Source: Gammaproteobacteria bacterium UBA1119 (GTDB taxonomy: Bacteria > Pseudomonadota > Gammaproteobacteria > Pseudomonadales > Azotimanducaceae). Taken from it: a stretch of DNA of 11,446 nt. Of the stretch, positions 6,917 to 11,446 are shown piece by piece. The notes under the pieces were generated by a model. It made no database searches, was not told the DNA's origin, and saw only the letters and a list, made by a program, of their open reading frames with translations. The stretch is taken from positions 37,703 through 49,148 of the forward strand of contig DCBA01000048.1 in the NCBI GenBank assembly GCA_002313255.1, given 5' to 3'. Within the stretch, counting starts at the first letter, position 1, and every line of letters begins with the position of its first letter. The position numbers and the translations under genes were made by a program.

Positions 6917-8827
6917 TTGTTACAGAAGATGAGAGATGGGGCCCAAGGTCTGGGGGCGAAAATCCTTGTCGGCATTATTTGCTTTGTCCTCGTGGTATTC
7001 GGGTTTGGAGCGTTCAATTTTCTTGCGGACAACGAGCCTCGCGCGGCTTCCGTCAACGACGATGAAATTACGATGCGCGAATTAGAGATAGAAACTCAAC
7101 GCCGGAAACGGAATTTGCAATCTCGTATGGGTGATGAGTTTGATCCCGAACTAATTGACAACCTTGTCAGTCAGCAAACCGTCCTTGACTCACTCATTAA
7201 CCGAACTTTGTTACGGCAAAATGCCGAAGAACTCGCCCTAGTTGGTATGGCTGAGTCTTTTCGTAAGGAACTTGCCGACAATCCGAATTTTCAGGTTGAT
7301 GGCGTATTCAACCAATCCATATATCGATCGACCTTGCAGAATTTGGGGTACTCGCCGCAGAGTTTTCAGTCAGCGATGGAAACTGATGCACAGCTTTCTC
7401 AGCTTGTGGAGGTATATCAAGACACTGCGTTTACGACTGGACGTGAACTTCGCGACGCTGCGTCGATGCTTAATCAGACGCGCGACGTTGCTTACATGAT
7501 TATCGATGCTGCCATGTTTGAAGACCGAATTGAGGTAAGCGAAACAGAAATTACGGATTTCTACGAAATGCACACGGATCAGTTCGTAACAGAGGAGTCG
7601 TTTGATCTTGCCTACGTTGAATTTTCAGATCATGACCGTCGCGACGAGATCGATATATTGATCGAGGACGTTCGATCTGCATACGAGTCGGCGAAGGCTG
7701 CATCCGAGTCCAATGACCGTCGGCGAGCTTCTCACATTCTCCTTGAGGTGAATGAAAATCGATCGTTGATCGTCGCTCTTGAGGAGATGTCGGATATTCG
7801 AAGTCGTGTACTTGGCGGTGAGGACTTCTCGACTCTGGCGGAAGAACTATCGGAAGATCCTGGATCCGGTAGTGCTGGGGGCGACGTAGGTATGGCAGGA
7901 AGGGGCACGTTTGTGAGCGATTTCGAAGACGTTCTGTGGAGTCTCACCGCCGGCGACGTCTCGCTTCCTTTCCAAACGGAATTTGGCGTGCATCTGGTTA
8001 AACTTGTCGAGATCGAGGCTGTTGAATTTCCGTCATTTGATGACGAGCAATCGGTGATGCGTGAAACACTTTTGACGGAGCGGGCAGAGCGTTTGTTTGA
8101 GGAACGTCTGGCGGCGGTCGACAAACTCTCTTTTGAAGAGACGGATTCGTTGCAACCGATAGCCGACGCTTATGCGTTGGAGATAAAAACCGTCGAGGGT
8201 CTTACCAAAAGCGAAGGTGTAGGCGTGTTTGCAAATGTGAAAGTCAGGCAAGCGGTGCTTGAAATCGACGTCATCGATAATGGTTTCAATAGCCGACCGA
8301 TATTGATTGAAGACACCCATGCTGTGGTTGCCCGTTTGGTCGATCGAACGGCGTCAAAACAAAGGCCCCTTAATGAAGTTCGGGAGCAAATTATCGCGCA
8401 GCTTAAACAAGGTAAAGCTGATGAACAGGTTGTGACGGCGATACACGATACGGTGGTGAGATTAGAGAATGAAGAGTCGGCCAGTGATGTTGCAGCTCGA
8501 ATGGGAGCGACATGGGTGCGTTCAGATGATGCGACGCGGGCTGTTGATAATGTGCCGACACCGATTCTGCAACAGGCATTCGAGCTCGCGGTACCTGGAG
8601 AACGGTCGCGATCTGTCGGTGAGACTCAACTTGAGGATGGAAACCGCGCGATTGTCTTGGTCACGAACGCGAACCTGGGAGATTTCGGAGCAACGACCGA
8701 ATTCGAGAGGTTGCAACTAACCGATCAATTGACGGGCTTTTTTGGACAGCGAGATTTAGAAGGGTTGATCCAGACCTTGCGTTCAGATGCCTCTATTGAG
8801 ACAGGTGTGACCCTCACCACCAATTAA
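6917..8827 (+). CDS. ppiD: Peptidyl-prolyl isomerase PpiD, membrane-anchored periplasmic chaperone
   Basis: PpiD is an inner-membrane chaperone facing the periplasm near the Sec translocon exit. From TTG 6917 the product is 636 residues (623 in E. coli). It begins MLQKMRDGAQG, closely matching the Pseudomonas PpiD N-terminus (MLQN-IRD). One transmembrane segment covers about residues 14-36, and SurA-like chaperone helices follow. A parvulin domain at about 270-366 carries ASHILLEV and EDPGSGSAGGDVG; the isomerase domain may be structural only, as in E. coli. A start at TTG 6890 falls in the terminator T-run, and ATG 6929 would remove the conserved MLQK. hupB and ppiD are separated by a strong terminator, and I see no promoter for ppiD in the short gap. 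Its stop abuts the mltD stop on the other strand. Confidence 0.93.
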   Translation: MLQKMRDGAQGLGAKILVGIICFVLVVFGFGAFNFLADNEPRAASVNDDEITMRELEIETQRRKRNLQSRMGDEFDPELIDNLVSQQTVLDSLINRTLLRQNAEELALVGMAESFRKELADNPNFQVDGVFNQSIYRSTLQNLGYSPQSFQSAMETDAQLSQLVEVYQDTAFTTGRELRDAASMLNQTRDVAYMIIDAAMFEDRIEVSETEITDFYEMHTDQFVTEESFDLAYVEFSDHDRRDEIDILIEDVRSAYESAKAASESNDRRRASHILLEVNENRSLIVALEEMSDIRSRVLGGEDFSTLAEELSEDPGSGSAGGDVGMAGRGTFVSDFEDVLWSLTAGDVSLPFQTEFGVHLVKLVEIEAVEFPSFDDEQSVMRETLLTERAERLFEERLAAVDKLSFEETDSLQPIADAYALEIKTVEGLTKSEGVGVFANVKVRQAVLEIDVIDNGFNSRPILIEDTHAVVARLVDRTASKQRPLNEVREQIIAQLKQGKADEQVVTAIHDTVVRLENEESASDVAARMGATWVRSDDATRAVDNVPTPILQQAFELAVPGERSRSVGETQLEDGNRAIVLVTNANLGDFGATTEFERLQLTDQLTGFFGQRDLEGLIQTLRSDASIETGVTLTTN

Positions 8828-10486
8828 CTACTTTGAGCGTGCAGAAGTTACATTAACGTCGATCGTTAACTCTTGTCCGGGATGAATGTACTTTTCGGGG
8901 TCAAGGGCGTTCCGATTCGCAATAGCGCTCACGGACAGGTTGAATTTTCGGGCGATAGTCGCAAGAGAGTCGCCGTTTTTTATTTTGTATCGGATTTCCC
9001 TGATGACGGGCTCGGGGAATGTTTTCTGCGGAATAATGACTTTTCTTCCCGGTCGTATGATTTCGCTTGGACCGATACGGTTGGTGCGCATGAGCGTATC
9101 TGTTGTTACCCGGTATCGTTTAGCGATTGTCCAGAGAGATTCTCCAGCACGGACAATGTGGACCGCCCCATTTGTATTTCGGTTTAGATCCGGCGTCGGA
9201 TATCTTTCAACGGGGATGGTTGAGCGAGGAATAAGCAAATAGTTTCCCGCAATTATTCGAGTCGAAGCCATATTGTTGGCTTTGAGCATAGTCGCAACGT
9301 CTGTTCCATAGTGCAGCGCAAGATCGCCTAGAGTCTCGTTTCTCACGATTTTGTGCCTAATCCAGGAAACACGGTCTTCAGGAGGAATGTTAGCCAAGGC
9401 GGTTTGAATCCCCTCGCGATTAGGAGCTGGCACCATTAAGCGATGTGGGCCTCGCGGGTGGGTTGACCACTGATTTAAAGCAGGGTTGATTCGATATAGG
9501 GTTTCGACCGAAATCCCCGAGGTGCTTGCAGCCTTGCTCACGTCTAACTGATCAATGGTGTCGACGATTGCCAAAGCTTGTTCATCTATGTCGGCTCGAT
9601 TGAGGACAAGGTGGATGTTATATGCATCGGGTGCAGCAAAAATAGCCGCAAAGGCCAGAAGCCTCGGGATGTATCCCGCCGTTTCCGCCGGAACGCGCAA
9701 ATCGAAGAATCCAGCGTCGCCGCCGCGTTGTTTTTTTGCTCGAGCCACCCGCCCTTCGCCCCAATTGTATGACGCGATTGCTAGGAGCCAGTCGTCGAAG
9801 CGGCCATTGAGGTAAACGAGGTAATCTAATGCCGCGTCCGTTGACGCGAGTAGATCCCGCCGCTCGTCGACCCACCAGTCAATCTTGAGCCCATATCGTT
9901 TCGCCGTGCTTGGAATGAATTGCCAAAATCCAGCGGCTCCACCCGATGAAAATGCGAACGGATCAAGCGAGCTCTCGATGATGGGAATTAGGCAAAGTTC
10001 ACCTGGTAGATTCCGACTCAGCACTTTGTCACAAATGAAGGGCAGATAACGCTCTAGCCGAGATTGAAGCGAATCGAAGTAATTTGGGTTTCGCTGAAGC
10101 ATTGCGATTTCTTGTTGCACGCGATGGTTGTCAAGGTGGTGGTCGAGTTCAAAGGATCTCGATAATTGTTCTAGGTAGTTGTTTCGTTCCGGTGGTAACT
10201 CTTCTTCCCGAAAACTGGTTCTGTCGTGTAATGCATTGTCGCTCGGTTTATTGGTTGGTAAGGAAGTTCCGCTGTAAAAGTGAGGTTCGGGTGCCCAGTC
10301 TACTGTCCCGAGATTGACGTAACTCTTCGGCTCGTCATTTGAATAGAAGGGTAGTGTCGAACAGCCTTGAACTAGGAGAAACAAAAGTGGAAACGATAGA
10401 CGAACTACCGGATTGATCTTGCCCTTCAAGATTCGACGGTCCAGAATGCTACGAAACGCCAGTACTTTGCGGAATTCGAAGGTCAT
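8828..10486 (-). CDS. mltD: Membrane-bound lytic murein transglycosylase D (lipoprotein, three LysM)
   Basis: MltD cleaves peptidoglycan glycan strands, forming 1,6-anhydromuramic ends, from the inner face of the outer membrane. From ATG 10486 the product is 552 residues. A hydrophobic stretch ends in VQGC, a lipobox with an unusual Gln at -2, with the lipidated Cys at residue 42. The family-1 SLT domain (GH23) has catalytic Glu171 in PIIESSLDP, then GAAGFWQF and AIASYNWGEGRV. Three LysM peptidoglycan-binding repeats follow at about 378-421, 443-486 and 499-543. Start alternatives are GTG 10522 (564 residues) and TTG 10429 (533 residues). TTG 10429 gives the most normal signal peptide: basic n-region, hydrophobic core, Cys23. 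No start has a good Shine-Dalgarno sequence. The gene is convergent with ppiD and divergent from the methyltransferase. Confidence 0.93.
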   Translation of the reverse strand: MTFEFRKVLAFRSILDRRILKGKINPVVRLSFPLLFLLVQGCSTLPFYSNDEPKSYVNLGTVDWAPEPHFYSGTSLPTNKPSDNALHDRTSFREEELPPERNNYLEQLSRSFELDHHLDNHRVQQEIAMLQRNPNYFDSLQSRLERYLPFICDKVLSRNLPGELCLIPIIESSLDPFAFSSGGAAGFWQFIPSTAKRYGLKIDWWVDERRDLLASTDAALDYLVYLNGRFDDWLLAIASYNWGEGRVARAKKQRGGDAGFFDLRVPAETAGYIPRLLAFAAIFAAPDAYNIHLVLNRADIDEQALAIVDTIDQLDVSKAASTSGISVETLYRINPALNQWSTHPRGPHRLMVPAPNREGIQTALANIPPEDRVSWIRHKIVRNETLGDLALHYGTDVATMLKANNMASTRIIAGNYLLIPRSTIPVERYPTPDLNRNTNGAVHIVRAGESLWTIAKRYRVTTDTLMRTNRIGPSEIIRPGRKVIIPQKTFPEPVIREIRYKIKNGDSLATIARKFNLSVSAIANRNALDPEKYIHPGQELTIDVNVTSARSK

Positions 10487-10515
10487 TGGCAACTGACGCT
10501 GGATCCAAATATTTA
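10486..10515 (+). promoter_or_regulatory. Candidate promoter for the methyltransferase-rnhA unit
   Basis: TTGGCA (10486-10491) and TATTTA (10510-10515) are 18 bases apart, giving a start near 10522, just before a purine-rich GAGGAGGG (10523-10530). The -35 coincides with the proposed TTG start of the methyltransferase, so the two calls exclude each other. Neither is secure. Confidence 0.2.
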
Positions 10516-11259
10516 AAGCCACGAGGAGGGACGCCTGCCTCGTTCGTCGCTTGGCTGGACTCGCAAGTCGCGACCTCCTTTTCTGATATTGAAATCGAAG
10601 TGCTCAGCCATGAGGCAAGACGGTTTCATGGTGAAATCATGTTATGGCTTGGGCCGAGCGCTAGAATAGCTAAAGCTTCGAGTAAACGATGCATGATGAA
10701 AGCTCGCTTGTACGGAGCCGTTCATACCGGAAAGATCGATGGTACGGTCGAAGAAGGCGTGTTCGTTGCAGCCGATTGCTTACCGTTCCCGTCGAATTCG
10801 ATCGATGGATTGGTGCTTCACCATGTTCTGGAGCTTGGTGCGGATCCGCGGGCGGTTCTGCGCGAGGTACAAAGGGTATTGCAACCGGGCGGGCGCGTCA
10901 TTATCTGCGGATTCAATTCTTTGAGCTTCTGGGGAGTTTTACGATGGCGCAAGTCCTTTCGAGGTTTGATGCCGCTGTCGAGCATCCGCATACAGGATTG
11001 GATCTCGGTGCTAGGGATCCATCGTGATCAACCCGTCCGATACCTCAATTGTTATGGCCGTATGGTTCGTCGCATAAATAGTAGGAGCTTTGACCGGGTT
11101 GCGGAAAAATTGCCTAGGATCCCTTTCCCATTCGGTGATGTGTACGTGATTTGCGGGGTGAAGCAGAGGGGCGCGTTCATTCCACCGCGTATGGCCGGGT
11201 TTTCGCGTTTACCAAAGGTTGGTTCGATCGGTTTGCCTAGGCCGATCGCGCGGCGATGA
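10486..11259 (+). CDS. SAM-dependent methyltransferase, YafS-like
   Basis: This is a class I methyltransferase-like protein of 257 residues from TTG 10486, resembling E. coli YafS and its Pseudomonas counterparts next to rnhA. The most conserved part spans about residues 97-144: [31 protein letters not shown] and SFWG, which covers the post-motif-I acidic region and the PGG turn of the SAM fold. The usual glycine-rich motif I is weak (LWLGPS, 53-58), so SAM binding is inferred from the fold. The substrate is unknown. Its stop overlaps the rnhA ATG (ATGA), so the two are probably coupled. The start is uncertain: TTG 10486 has only weak GGAA or AAGG upstream, and it touches the mltD start on the other strand. 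A purine-rich GAGGAGGG at 10523-10530 is followed by no normal in-frame start. Confidence 0.85.
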   Translation: MATDAGSKYLKPRGGTPASFVAWLDSQVATSFSDIEIEVLSHEARRFHGEIMLWLGPSARIAKASSKRCMMKARLYGAVHTGKIDGTVEEGVFVAADCLPFPSNSIDGLVLHHVLELGADPRAVLREVQRVLQPGGRVIICGFNSLSFWGVLRWRKSFRGLMPLSSIRIQDWISVLGIHRDQPVRYLNCYGRMVRRINSRSFDRVAEKLPRIPFPFGDVYVICGVKQRGAFIPPRMAGFSRLPKVGSIGLPRPIARR

Positions 11260-11446
11260 GCATCGCCAAAGTAGAAATCTTTACGGACGGCGCTTGCCGC
11301 GGAAATCCGGGACCCGGGGGCTGGGCGGCGCTACTACGAAAAGGAACGAATGAGAGATTGATCAACGGTGCAGAAGCTTCTACGACTAATAATCGCATGG
11401 AGCTTCGGGCAGCAATTGAAGGTCTGCGCGCACTTTCAAGAACGAC
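11256..11446 (+). CDS. rnhA: Ribonuclease HI, N-terminal part (cut by the window edge)
   Basis: RNase HI cuts the RNA strand of RNA-DNA hybrids, removing primers and R-loops in the cytoplasm. Only 63 codons are present. They contain the family signature [20 protein letters not shown], with catalytic Asp11, and [12 protein letters not shown] with catalytic Glu49 (Asp10 and Glu48 in E. coli). The third Asp and the His lie beyond the window. The ATG at 11256 overlaps the methyltransferase stop by 4 bases as ATGA. There is no strong Shine-Dalgarno sequence, so translation is probably coupled. In E. coli rnhA runs opposite to yafS, whereas here both are on the same strand. Confidence 0.97.
   Translation, partial: MSIAKVEIFTDGACRGNPGPGGWAALLRKGTNERLINGAEASTTNNRMELRAAIEGLRALSRT

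Noticed and set aside
1..11446. Mobile element, prophage, CRISPR, defence or biosynthetic system.
   Set aside because: No transposase, integrase, repeat array, toxin-antitoxin pair or unfamiliar gene cluster was seen on either strand. Nearly all the sequence is accounted for by conserved housekeeping genes.

Overview
The window is a piece of core chromosome from a gammaproteobacterium, probably a marine or otherwise uncultured lineage rather than an enteric or a typical Pseudomonas. The evidence is gene order and protein similarity: tRNA genes, then tig-clpP-clpX-lon-hupB-ppiD, then mltD, a YafS-like methyltransferase and rnhA. By eye the base composition is near 50% G+C and uniform, with no transposase, integrase, CRISPR array or phage gene. 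I found no previously undescribed multi-gene system here; the points of interest are regulatory and architectural.

Layout. Bases 1-391 carry the 3' end of a tRNA-Pro, a complete tRNA-Arg(TCT) and a complete tRNA-His(GTG), with a structured 178-base spacer between the last two. tig (trigger factor) starts only 21 bases after the tRNA-His CCA end. clpP starts with GTG inside the last codons of tig (4-base overlap). clpX follows after 116 bases and lon after a further 122 bases. A strong sigma-70 promoter then drives hupB, whose mRNA would begin with a stem-loop. hupB ends in a structured 3' region and a strong intrinsic terminator. ppiD follows at once, most likely from a TTG start. ppiD meets mltD (minus strand) tail to tail with no spacer. 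mltD is divergent from the methyltransferase gene, with overlapping or touching 5' ends, and the methyltransferase overlaps the start of rnhA by 4 bases. rnhA runs off the right edge.

How the genes work together. The first two thirds is a protein-quality-control block. Trigger factor receives nascent chains at the ribosome, ClpXP and Lon degrade damaged or regulatory proteins, and PpiD is a membrane-anchored periplasmic chaperone at the Sec exit. HU-beta, a nucleoid protein, is embedded in this block as in many gammaproteobacteria. The right end resembles the E. coli mltD-gloB-yafS-rnhA-dnaQ neighbourhood, but gloB is missing between mltD and the methyltransferase. The main uncertainties are start codons: lon (3941 or 3950), ppiD (6917 preferred), mltD (10486, 10522 or 10429) and the methyltransferase (10486 or internal).
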